Source of the DNA: Ziziphus jujuba
Lineage: Eukaryota > Streptophyta > Magnoliopsida > Rosales > Rhamnaceae
Length of the DNA stretch: 64,000 nucleotides
Direction: 5' to 3'
Assembly: GCF_031755915.1 (NCBI RefSeq)
Contig: NC_083388.1
Span: 20,362,001-20,426,000, forward strand
Numbering within the stretch: position 1 is the stretch's first letter; every line of letters starts with the position of its first letter. Below, one piece after another: positions 36,790-47,884 of this stretch. The notes under the pieces are model-generated. The model saw nothing but the letters and a program-made list of their open reading frames with translations, searched no databases and had not been told where the DNA came from. Both the position numbers and the translations under genes were made by a program.

Positions 36790-39764
36790 TCACATTCCCC
36801 TTGATGAATTCTCAACTAGTTCTCTATTTAACCCTTTGGTTAGCGGATCCGCAATGTTATCTTTTGACTTCACATAGTCTATTGAGATAACTCCAGTTGA
36901 GATTAATTGTCTAATGGAATTGTGTCTACGACGAATGTGTCTAGACTTTCCATTATACATAATATTCTGTGCCTTGCCAATCGCAGATTGACTATCACAA
37001 TGTAAACTTATTGCTGGCACAGGTTTAGGCCACCTCGGAATGTCCTCTAAAAATTGGCGTAGCCATTCTGCCTCTTCACCACGTTTATCCAAAGCAATAA
37101 ACTCGGATTCCATAGTGGATCGAGCTATCACAGTTTGTTTTGAGGACTTCCATGTCATAGCTGCACCTGGTAATGTGAACACATAGCCACTAGTGGATTT
37201 TGAATCCTTTATATCTGATATCCAATTTGCATCACTGTATCCTTCTAATACAGCAGGATATCTTGTATAGTACATTCTGTATTCACGAGTGTATCGTAGA
37301 TATCTTAGTACTCTAACGATCCCTTTCCAATGATCTTCATTTGGATTACTCGTGTATCTACTTAGTCTACTTATTGCGTAGGCTAAGTCTAGTCTGGTAC
37401 AACTCATCAAGTACATCGGACTTCCAATCACCCTAGCATATTCCACTTGAGATACACCTTCTTCTTTATTTTTGGATAAGTGTAAACTCATATCTATGGG
37501 TGTTCTGGTTATACTAGTATCATCATTACTAAACTTAGCCAGTATTTTATCTATATAATGAGTTTGATTAAGAATGATTCCATTCGAAGTTCTTGTGATT
37601 TTCATACCTAAAATCACATCTGCAATCCCCATATCTTTCATGTCAAATTTAGAATTTAACATGGCTTTTGTAGTTCGGACCATATTGTCGTCACTACCTA
37701 CTATAAGTATGTCATCTACATACAAACATAGAATGACATATCCATTCTCTGTATCTTTTACATAGATACACTTGTCACATTCATTTATTTTGAACCCATC
37801 TTTAGCATGGCATTATCAAATTTTTGATGCCATTGCTTTGGAGCTTGTTTAAGTCCATATAAGGACTTTACCAATCTACAGACTTTCTTTTCTTGTCCTA
37901 GAGCACTGAAACCCTCAGATTGCTCCATGTAGATCTCTTCCTCTAGATCTCCATTAAGAAAAGTTGTTTTCACATCCATTTGATGTACTGTAAGATGCCG
38001 CAATGCTGCGATTGCCAGTACCATCCTTATGGAATTTATCCTCGTTACTGGAGAATAAGTGTCAAAATAATCAAGGCCTTCTTTTTGCTTGTATCTCTTA
38101 ATTACAGGCCTTACCTTGTATTTATCTATTGTTCCATCTGCTTTCATCTTCCTTTTAAAAATCCATTTGTAACCTAAAGATTTACAACTTGGAGGAAGAT
38201 CTACCAACTCCCAAGTGTGATTCTGCAAGATGGAATCAATTTCACTTTTAACCGCTTCTTTCCATAAATTCCCTTCAGGAGAATTTATGGCCTCTTGGAA
38301 GCTTTGAGGTTCACTTTCTAGCATATAAATAAGAAAATCCGAACCGTAGGAATTTTCAGTTCTTACTCTCTTGCTACGTCTAAGCTCAACTTCAGTTTCT
38401 TATTCTTGATCACTATCATGATTATTATCATAAATAGTATCATAAGTTTGTTTAGACGTACTCAGTCCTTCTTCCACTTTATATGGAAAAATGTATTCGA
38501 AAAATGATGCATTTCTCGATTCCATTATTGTGTTCTTTTGTATATCAGAAATTTCTGACCTATACATGAGAAACCGATATACACTACTATTCTGTGCATA
38601 TCCTATGAAGATGCAATCAACAGTTTTTGGACCTATCTTCACCTTCTTAGGTGTAAGTACTACTACTTTAGTTAGACACCCCCACACTCATAAATATTTG
38701 TAGGAGGGTTGTCTTCCCTTCCATATCTCATAAGGTGTCTTTACCTTATCTTTCCGAGGCACCTTATTTAAAAGGTCATTTGCCCACAAAATGGCTTCCC
38801 CCCACAAGTTCTGCGGTACTCCAGAACTTATCAACATTGCATTCATCATTTCTTTCAAGATTCTATTTTTTCGTTCAGCCACACCATTTGATTGTGGCGA
38901 ATATAGTGGAGTAACTTCATGTATTATGGCATGTTGAGCACAATACTCTCCAAAATGAGTTACATACTCTCCACCATGATCACTTCTGATCACTTTAACT
39001 TTCCTGTTGAGTTGATTCTCAACTTCTGTTTTATAGAGAATAAATTTCTCTATAGCCTCATCCTTGCTTTTAAGCAAGTATACATAGCAATATTTCGTAC
39101 TATCATCAATAAAGGTGATAAAATACTTATTACCACCTCTAGTCGGTGCGAATTTTAAATCACATATATCACTATGTATTAAATCTAAAGGTTCATTATT
39201 TCTATCAATTGTTTAATATGATGACCTCGTTAATTTTGCTTCCACACAAGTTTCACACTTATGATTGGAATCAATTTCAAATGTGGGAATATGATTTAAG
39301 TTAATTAATCTCCGCAGAGAATTAAAATTAACATGTCCTAGTCTACCATGCCACAAAATGGAAGACTTAAGCAAGTAAATAGAAGAACTACTAGCTTTAT
39401 TCATTTTTTTAAGCTTTACAGTCATTACATTCAGTTTAAATAAACCATTGACTACATAGTCCTTTCCCACAAACATCCTAAATTTGGGCAAAATAACCTT
39501 ATCTGACTCAAACACTAAGCGAAAACCATTGCGCAGCAGCGATCCAGATACCAAATTCTTGCGAATGTCTGGAACATACAGTATATTATTCAGAGTTAGC
39601 TCTTTCCCCGAGGTCATCTTCAGGATTACTTTGCCCTTACCTTGGATTTCTGAGGTAGCGGAGTTACCCATAAATAGCTTCTCCCATTCTTCTTTGGTTC
39701 GAAGGAAGTGAATATACTCATATCCGAACACACGTGGCGGATCGCACCAGTATCTATCTACCAC
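36790..39764 (-). pseudogene. Copia pol region (broken)
   Basis: Recognisable parts, 5' to 3': gag-pre-integrase zinc-binding HHCC region (WHGRLGH...KCETC), integrase core (SDHGGEY, NGVAERKNR), reverse transcriptase (QMDVKTTFLNGDLEEEIYM, then YVDDILIVG) and RNase H ([19 protein letters not shown]). The frame is interrupted by stops at about 39770 (in the protease motif), 39213, 38688 and 38400, and by a frameshift between 37725 and 37785. It cannot be translated as one polyprotein. Confidence 0.9.
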
Positions 39765-39864
39765 TCTCTAGGATTAGATCCCACCAAGTTCAGCTCAGAT
39801 ATCATAGCACTTAGGTCAATATTGTCAACCTCTTTAGTGATGTCCTCCATCACCTGTGCCTGGT

Positions 39865-40671
39865 TCAGCACCTGCCTTGAAATTTGGCCTTCTTGGAGAT
39901 TCCTCCTTTTGGCCCCAGCTTAGAAGCTTTTCCAATTTGCTTCTTATTCTTGGAGCCCTGACCATGCTCCACAACATTAGCCTTCAACATGGCCTTCGAA
40001 GTTCTCTTATCAGACTTCCTGATGTCATCTTCTATGCGAAGCTTGCTAATAAGAGTCTCTATATCCATCTCCTTTCTCTTGTGCTTCAGATAATTCTTGA
40101 AGTCACTCCAACTCGGAGGTAGCTTCTCAATCATACAAACCACTTGTAATGCTTCATTCATTATCATCCTTTCAGCAAGCATTTCCTGAATCAGCACTTG
40201 CAACTCATGTACTTGATTCATTATTGGCTTCGCATCCACCATCATGTAGTCCGAGAATCGGCTTGTAATAAACTTTCCTGAACCCGCATTCTCGATCTTG
40301 TACTTCCTGTCCATTGTTTCCCACAGCTCCTTAGTTGATTTCGTGCCACAGTATACACCATATAGGGCATCAGACAGGCCATTCAGGACATAATTTCGAC
40401 ATAAGTAATCGGAATTATTCCATGCATCCACCTCCATGAGAGTCTCCTTATCACTCTCTTCATTACTGGGTGGTGCATCTTCAGTCAAGTACCGCGCAAG
40501 TCCCAGGGTGGTCAAGTAAAATAGCATCTTCTGCTGCCACCTTTTGAAGTTTGCTCCATTAAACTTCTTAGGTTTTTTTGCATGAGTAGCAAAAGGAGGC
40601 ATCTGAATTCCAGAAGTCTGAGTGGGCACAGTCTTGTTGCCTCCACTTGTCATTTCTGTAACATCACACAA
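39865..40671 (-). pseudogene. Copia gag (truncated)
   Basis: Open frame of 268 aa with the plant copia gag fold (FNGANFKRWQQKMLFYL, LWETMDRKYK, LPPSWSDFKNYLKHK). It ends just after KKAKFQGRC. The CCHC zinc knuckle normally found here is absent, and the next sequence continues in another frame at the protease, so a deletion has removed the knuckle. Confidence 0.85.
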
Positions 40672-40869
40672 CAGAAATCAATTAGTTGTTATTTTTTATA
40701 TTAACAAACTAATTATAAGCAATTTCCATAAGGAAAACACACAAAAAAGTGATTTTTAGGGTTTCTGAGTACACCACAAAAATTACTGTATACACCCAAA
40801 AATACTATTCACAAGCACTATTCACCGGTACTGTTCATGCCATGTGTTACTATGCTGATGTGGATATGC

Positions 40870-41095
40870 CACGTGGCGAGCCTGTTACACTATTTCCGAC
40901 ACTTGTCACTACTATAGATAGACACGTGTCACCTGTAGCAGGTCGGCACGTGGACTGTCCAAACGTGATACGTGGCCGTCCAAAAGGAAACAGTCGACAC
41001 GTGGCTCATTGCTTTTTCGACACGTGTCCTTGCCTCGATGCGCCATTTGTCTGCACCTCGTTTCGACACGTGGCTCTCTTTTCTTACGACACGTG
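40870..41095. repeat. G-box (CACGTG) array in the copia leader, about 23-bp period
   Basis: CACGTG occurs at 40870, 40923, 40947, 40998, 41021, 41067 and 41090, mostly as GACACGTGGC or GACACGTGTC. Degenerate versions fill gaps at 40900 (CACTTG), 40969 (TACGTG) and 41044 (CATTTG). From 40900 on, spacings are 23, 24, 22, 29, 23, 23, 23 and 23. The array lies between the 5' LTR and gag. G-box/ABRE cores bind bZIP and bHLH factors; a regulatory role here is inference. Confidence 0.85.
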
Positions 41096-41279
41096 GCTAG
41101 CCTATTTGCCATTGGGCCGTTTCTCTTGGGCCTTGATCTCAATCAGGCCTGGGTCCTGGGTTGAACAGTAACCTGTTCTTTAGAACTGGGCCTGACCCAA
41201 TAAAATTAAAAAAAAACCTGCCCAGTCTTTGAGATATAGCCCAAACCTTAATTTCCTTTCTTCTTCAACCTTCAACCGG

Positions 41280-41339
41280 GTCGTTTTGACCCGGTTTCTC
41301 TGGTAAACGGGTCATACAGAGAAACCGGGTCAAAACGAC
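41280..41339. repeat. Perfect 23-bp inverted repeat in the copia leader
   Basis: Arms 41280-41302 and 41317-41339 are exact reverse complements (gtcgttttgacccgg... against ...ccgggtcaaaacgac) with a 14-base loop. In the element's RNA this would form a very stable hairpin about 180 nt downstream of the 5' LTR. Confidence 0.9.
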
Positions 41340-41519
41340 GGGTTTAATACAATTTTTTTTTTTTGGTTTTAACAGTGAAACACACATGGAAATATATAAT
41401 CAATATATATATATATACACATAAAAATGCAATATATACATAGCAATCAATAACATAATAAACAACTTAAATTTCCACATTATATTTACATATATAAAAT
41501 TTGTAAAACGTCTTAAGAT

Positions 41520-42096
41520 TGTTGCAAACATAATATGTGAATATATGTAAATACATGTAGACAATTTAATACAAAATAGATAAAATTAAATACAAAATAA
41601 TTAAAAAATTATAGAACCTGTAGGTCTTTAAAATTGATCTGCTTTCTGGAAAGGTTGACCGAGGCCTGTGTGATACCACAGTGTCCTTAAGATGTTTTAC
41701 GCCCACCGGTGCAGGAGTTTTGTAGCGAATGTCTCCCAAGATACAACGCTGCAAAAGTTTTCAGATTCAGCACCTCTGAAGCTTTTCTTTTCGAACTATC
41801 TGAGTACCTTCCCTTTACCACTGTTTTTTTTGTTCTCTCTCGTTCAACTCCAAAAAAAAAAAAAAAAACCCTTTTTTTTTTTGGGTAAAAAAACTGTAGA
41901 AACGTTATCAAAGAACGTGTAAGTAACCAACTCTAAACAACGAAGAGTTGTAAAGCCTTCAAACTCTCAACTTCCCACATTTAAAAATCTTTTTATTTTA
42001 TTCAAAAATAATGTTTTTCCAAAACAGAAACAAATAAAAGCCCTAAACCTTTTGAGGCCTAAATCATTCACATATACATGGGCCCAAACTCTAACA
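41520..42096 (-). repeat. Copia 5' LTR (577 bp)
   Basis: Partner of 35671-36206. Contains a poly-A, CCC, poly-T segment near 41852-41882 that is absent from the other LTR and accounts for the length difference. Confidence 0.93.
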
Positions 42097-42602
42097 TATT
42101 ATTCTCTTCATCAAAACCAAATCCATGTGCAGCTACATCAACATAACACCACCGGCTTTGACGTGGCATTAAGGAAGGTGGCAATAACTTTGTTTCCCCA
42201 GTTGCAAGATTCCAAATAAACCCTACGTCTCTGAGTGGGTCATAAAGTAAAACAAGACTATTACAAAAACACAATATTCTTCGAAACCAGTCAGGCCGAA
42301 TACTACGCGGTGGGATTTCTTGTATTTCAACAACTTGCAGTGTTCCATGAGAAACAATGAATATCATTATTTTCAATCCTAGTTTGGGTTTTGACAAGGA
42401 GATTAGGATTGTTGGTGGTGCAGTTGCATAGCTGGAGGTGGTTGGCTATGAAGAAAGGGCTACTAATGAGAGAACACCATGACTTGCAAACGCATTTGAA
42501 CCTCAACAGAGAAATCACTGGTAGCCTCACCGGGATTTCAATCAGCATGCCTTCATTCAAATTCATTATCATGGCTTTTTTGGATTCCATTTTTAGAGCC
42601 AT
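42097..42602 (-). pseudogene. F-box pseudogene D, 5' half
   Basis: Starts MALKMESKKAM at 42602 and encodes an intact F-box (MLIEIPVRLPVISLLRFK, CKSWCSLISSPFF). A frameshift near 42365-42380 follows, then IFIVSHGTLQVVEIQEIPP, FCNSLVLLYD, WNLATGETKLLPP and GFGFDEENN, where the copia element interrupts. It continues at 35670. Confidence 0.88.
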
Positions 42603-43829
42603 GAAATTACCAAAACAAAAAATAGAGGAAAATTTAAAAATATACACAACAAGGAATTCAGACTCTAGCTCATCGACACACTGAAAGAGAAAGAACCAAT
42701 GAAAGAAAGTTTGAAGGAGAATGTGAATGAGAGTAGCAGAAGAACGAACTCAAAATCTGCTGAGCAAAAGAAAACAATAAATTAAAATGGTGAAATGATT
42801 TGTTTTTCCATATTTGGATAAAAGAAAACGATGAGGAAAAAAAATGTAACGGAAATCTAGGAGGAAATTGTAGTGATATGGAATTCTGTTTTCCCTTCAA
42901 AACCGAGTGGAAAAGGTGGGAAAATTTTTCGGAAACCATGTTTCCTATTGCTCTCTCTCTCTTCCTCAATTTTCTAATTCTATTTTTAATTTTTTTAGTT
43001 TACTTTTCTTCCAGTCCAATCAGTTTAAAATTTTCAAAGATTCATGTGTTGTCAAATTAATTTGTATTTTTTATTTGTTATTTTTGTTTTTTTATATTCT
43101 CAGAACTAGCCTGTTTGGCTGAAGAGAAACTTGGTTGAAAGAAAAAAAAAAATGGTAACAATGAAATAAAAAAAAATGAAAACAAGGGCTAAATAATATT
43201 AGAAATTATAATAATTTTTTTTCTGATTTTATCAAATTTCTAATGACTAAATCTTTTTCCCATGATTACATTTTCTTCAGCCCCAACAATATCAAATTTG
43301 CAAAGAATCCTGCATTGTCAAATTAATTTCTCAAATATGCTCTTTTTCTTTTATATTCAGAAATAGCTTGTTTTCGCTAAATAGAAACTTCGGTTGAAAA
43401 AAGAAAATAAAACAAAGAGTAGATAAAAAAAAAATAAAAACTCATGTTCACAAATCAGTTATGTTTAAGGTTTAACCCAAACAAATAACGAGCAATAACC
43501 AAAAACAATGATATATATATATATATATATATAAAGGATCCAAAAAAGTGGTCTAAGGCCCAAAATATCTTCAGGTACATAATAATGAAATAGATTTTCA
43601 AAAACTATAATATATACATCATTAGGGACTATCGAAAAGCAATGATCAATTGAAAAAAAAAAAAGTTACAAGATCATAGAAACTATCAAAAGGATTTTAA
43701 AAATTCGTGACATATGGCATCAATTGGTGGCATAAAATGATCAGGGCCAGGGGGTCAACGAGAATCATCATCAGATAAGCAAAAAGATGATAAATTCTCC
43801 GAAACTCCTCTTTGCAGGCTGCTACAACA
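42603..43829. other. Spacer upstream of pseudogene D
   Basis: 5' flank of D, a CT-rich stretch near 42950, a TA microsatellite near 43509-43532 and the 3'-module copy near 43540-43575 that precedes pseudogene E. No gene recognised. Confidence 0.55.
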
Positions 43830-45166
43830 TTAATCATGATCACAATCATCACACCCTTCTTCTTTTTCCTTCTTGCGATCGCTCTTGATTTGTACTAGAC
43901 TCGGTCTATCCCACAACAGTTTTCCGCTGCCTATATGATGTATCTTGATTCGCGAAAATTCCAAGACATATTTGTTGTTGGTCAGTGCAGTTGTATACAA
44001 GAACAATTCTTGATCTTCTTTCCTCCAAACCAGACTGTTGTTGTTGTTCCAAAATACCAATGGAATATTTGGTAACAATTTAAGGCCGGATCCAATATTA
44101 GTAACTGTATATAATTGAGTCCATGTCTTCTGCTACCCCTACTTCACGCAGTACCCATATACAAAAACATTATCTCTCCTCCTCCTCCCAATCAAAATAT
44201 CCATTAACAATAGCAAAGTATTCATCCAAATTCACCAAATGATTCCCATTGTTTCTTGGTCTAATATTACGAGCAATACTTGTTGGCAAGGGCGTCTTTA
44301 TGAACACTTCCTTGTTGACATCAAATGAAACTATTTCATGGCAACTATAAATACATGAAATTAGCTCATCATCATCATAATCACTACTCATGAGTCTTGG
44401 TCTTTCTTTATTATTCTCTTCTACATCTTATACGCTAACCAAGAACAAACACCATATTCAAGGTACACCCCATGAATTTCTTCCACAAACCCTAACTCCT
44501 CAAATCCAATTAGAGTAAATACCATCTCCAATAATCCCTTCTTAGGCTATAGATCTCAAACTGGGGATCATCACTAATGTATTTAGTACTAAATACTACG
44601 TTGTAGTCATTAGTGCGGGCATCAAAAAAGAACTTAACAGTTTCTTTCTTTAGTTCTTTCTTTATCCTTTTTAACAAGAAAGAAAACTCAATGTGCAAAT
44701 TGGGAGGTGGAGACAGCCTTGGAAGGTGGGAGAGCCTTAGTCTCTCTGGTTGCTGGCTTGCAAAGAAGCACTGTATTCAAACTTTTATGAAGGCAAACGA
44801 CGCCGTTACAACAACATACCATATATATCAAATCCCACACAAGAAGAATCATCGTGATCAGGATTAACATGAGCACATGGTGGTGGTGGGAGAGTCGTAG
44901 AGGGTCATGACTTGAGTTGTTTCATATGAAATTATGGACATCGTCTTGACCATTTTGGATTCGGAAGTCGACATTATGGCGAAAAGATCATTAGGATGAT
45001 TGTTTGTGGGATTGTTGTTATTTACCTGGACGAAGATAGGGCTAGTGATGACTGAGTACCATGACTTGCACAAGCACTTGCATCTCAGCAGAACAATCAC
45101 CGGAAGCCTTGATAGGATTTCAATCACCAAGTCTTCTCTCAAGTTCATATTTTCAATAATTTCCAA
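43830..45166 (-). pseudogene. Frameshifted F-box pseudogene E
   Basis: Pieces in correct order on the minus strand: F-box (EDLVIEILSRLPVIVLLRCK, CKSWYSVITSP) from 45166; CCNGVVCLHKS and KPATRETKALPP at 44.7-44.85 kb; FFDARTNDYNVVFS and FEIYSLRRDYW at 44.5-44.65 kb; EIVSFDVNKEVFIKTPLP at 44.2-44.4 kb; and a C-terminal piece (LVWRKEDQELFLY) ending at 43830. At least four frameshifts separate them, so no full protein can be made. Confidence 0.88.
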
Positions 45167-47884
45167 TTTGAATTTGATGATTGCTTTGCAGGGATTGAAT
45201 ATAATAGAATAGAAAAAATTTATACAGCAAGAAGCATTTTAGATGATTTTGGTAGCGTACCTTCAAAACGATCACATGAAGAGAGAGTAGAAAGGTTTGT
45301 GGTTAGGGGTTTGATTTTTGCGTGAAGAAAAAGAAATGGTTTTCCAAGAATTTTGGTTTGAAATTTTCACCTTTGAAATCAATAACTGTCAAATTTATGG
45401 AATTAATAAACTCAAATCAAATTCAATATGACTCAAAAACGGTTTCTAACCAAAACTGATAAAAAATAGTTTTACTTTTTAGAAAAACAGAAGCAAAAAC
45501 TAAGCCGAATATTGTTATAAACTTTAAAAAAAATTTAATTGAATATACTAAAATCTAAAAAAGATTTCTATGGACTTCATTAAAATATCTCATTAAATCA
45601 AGTTAGAATATCTTTAGACTTTTGCTTTGAAAATTTACTAAATTGTATAACCTTCTAAGTTTACATGTAAGGAAATAACTCTGATGTAATTAAACTTCCT
45701 AGTTTATGTTTTTCAAGAATTAAAGCTATTTAAATAAAAACGAGTAAACAATCTAAAAACAAGATTTAGAAAATCACTAAATAATAATTAATTAATCAGG
45801 AGACACGTCCAAAACTGTTTAACTACCAATTTGTAATTCCCACAAGAAAAATTATAAATAAATAAATAATGCTTAACAGCATCGAGCACAATTAATAATA
45901 TTATTTAAAATTTTCCACAATAAATATCATACAAATCTTAAAAAGAATAAAATTTCAAAATTAACTATAACATTTATATTTAATTTTCATTCTTCAGGGA
46001 AAAAGAAAATTTTAATTTCCATTAACTAATCATTATAAATTTTAATATATATTTTATTTACTCTTTTTTAAATTCCATTATTTTCTCTTTTCTTTCCTTT
46101 TTTTTTTTAATTGAAATTATTGAAGCTTCTAGCTCAAGAAACTTAGAAATCTGTTGTTTATATATATATATATTTCTGTATTTTTTATTATTTCAAATGT
46201 ATTTAATATCAAATTTCGCTTAATCCATTAAGAAATAAGTGAAAAATATAGAAATTCTTTCAATTATTTCATTATTGCCTTTCTAAGATTATTCAAATTA
46301 TTAAAAATAACTATATCTTATTTTTGGTAATTGAAAAATCCAATATTGTTCTATTATTCTTTTAGAATGAAGGATGCCATTTGGTCGGTATTAATTAGAT
46401 CATCTCTCTCCATAGGAACGGTGATATCCAAATCCATTTATATAAGTCCACAAATTAAAGTTAAATACCCAAGTATAGATTCATATTAAAATTAATAAAT
46501 TTACATCCAATCATGATGGTTGAAATTGGTTAGATTTTTTACTTCTTGAAAGTAAATTGGTTTGAATTGGATAAACAAAATTCAATCAATCTATGGAATA
46601 ATACCAAAAGTGATTGGCCGGATGACAACTATAAGTACCGCTAATAAAATAACTTTAGGAAGAATTGAAATAAATATTAAGTTGTGTAAAAATGTAAAAG
46701 AAGTATGTTTTAACAGAAGTAATTTTCAGAACTTGTAAAAAGCTATACTTAGCTTGTATTCATTGGACCTGTTCTAGATATGCAATTTTATAACAAAATG
46801 CGCATAAAATAGCATTGGAACAGATTACCACTCCATTCCTAACATCACATGAAATTATTTCATCATTGGAGTACAATCAATTGTACAACTAGATTTTCAA
46901 CAACTAAAAATACATCACAAAGGACTATTGAGATGCAATGATCAATTAGAAGAAAAAAATTATATATATAAAAACAAAAAAACATGATGGCTGTAAATCA
47001 TGAGTGAAAATATCCATAGGATTTTAAAGTTACCTTAGCATTAATTGGCATAATCAGCACAAAGTTAAATAAGCAGATGGTCATCGTGAAACTATCCATA
47101 GGATTTATTTTGTTTTACATTTTCTTACTAAGAATATATTTTACTTTTCGAGCATAAATTTTATCTCAATTTTATATTTTATATTTAAAATAGGAAAAAC
47201 TTCATAAGGGAATTTTCTTAAAAAAATGGTAGCTATGCACGGTTGCAAAATATAAACTAAATTTTGAATAATCCTTGTGAGACAGGCTAGCAGGAAAATT
47301 AATTACCACTATTTTTACTCTTATAAAATTCCTTATGGGACAGGGTAGTGAACCTTTAAAAATTGATGAATATTGCATAACAGTGCTATATTAGGTTCAC
47401 TATTTAAAAACAGTATACATATATTTCCCAGCCAGTTCCTCCTAAAAATCCATCTAATTAAAAACTAGTTTTGAATTAAACTTATTTCATCTTTTGAGGA
47501 AACGTGAAAAAGGCTCACTGGTGTTCATCATGTTTATTTTCAACCTCGAAACCAAAACATAGGTAAAAATAACCAAGAGTATTAGTCGGCCAAATTAATT
47601 GGTCTTTACGTCTCCAATTTCTATCAAGGGCCAATTCAAGTCGTACCAAATTAAACGGCATTAGCCAAAGTAGTCATACCTGATATTTCATAAGCAAAAC
47701 AAAAGCTGTTAAGTTTCATATGTTTAACTTTTAATTCGAAAGACATTAACTATCAAAAGGATTTAAAGGCATCTAACATACATGAGAATTCAAACTAGAG
47801 AAGTTGTAGATAAGCATAAAAAATATAATCTAAATTCCTAGTTTGCTGAGTAATTAAAAAGCTGATTAAATCATTTTGTCATTC
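45167..47884. other. AT-rich spacer
   Basis: No gene found in 2.7 kb. Part of it (46490-46850) is homologous to 16250-16900. The F-box 3' module appears at 47590-47640 and other flank repeats (tccatctaattaaaaactag near 47450) immediately precede copy F. Confidence 0.6.

Larger units (their letters stand above)
35671..42096 (-). mobile_element. Ty1/copia LTR retrotransposon inserted in an F-box gene
   Basis: A 6.4-kb element with two LTRs (35671-36206 and 41520-42096), TG...CA ends, a polypurine tract beside the left LTR and gag-pol on the minus strand in copia order (protease, integrase, reverse transcriptase, RNase H). Flanks are catta on the left and tatta on the right, a 5-bp target-site duplication with one mismatch. 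The LTRs differ at roughly 25 places by hand count plus one block of about 40 bp, so the insertion is not very recent. No tRNA-iMet-like primer site is visible after the 5' LTR. Internal stops and frameshifts make the copy non-autonomous. Confidence 0.95.

Noticed and set aside
40749..41171. 140-aa plus-strand open frame over the G-box array
   Set aside because: The frame arises from the tandem repeat (recurring RHV), lies antisense to the retroelement leader and shows no domain.
41500..41519. Primer-binding site for tRNA-iMet after the copia 5' LTR
   Set aside because: The expected TGGTATCAGAGC-like sequence is absent; the bases after the LTR (ATCTTAAGACG) match no tRNA 3' end that I can recognise.
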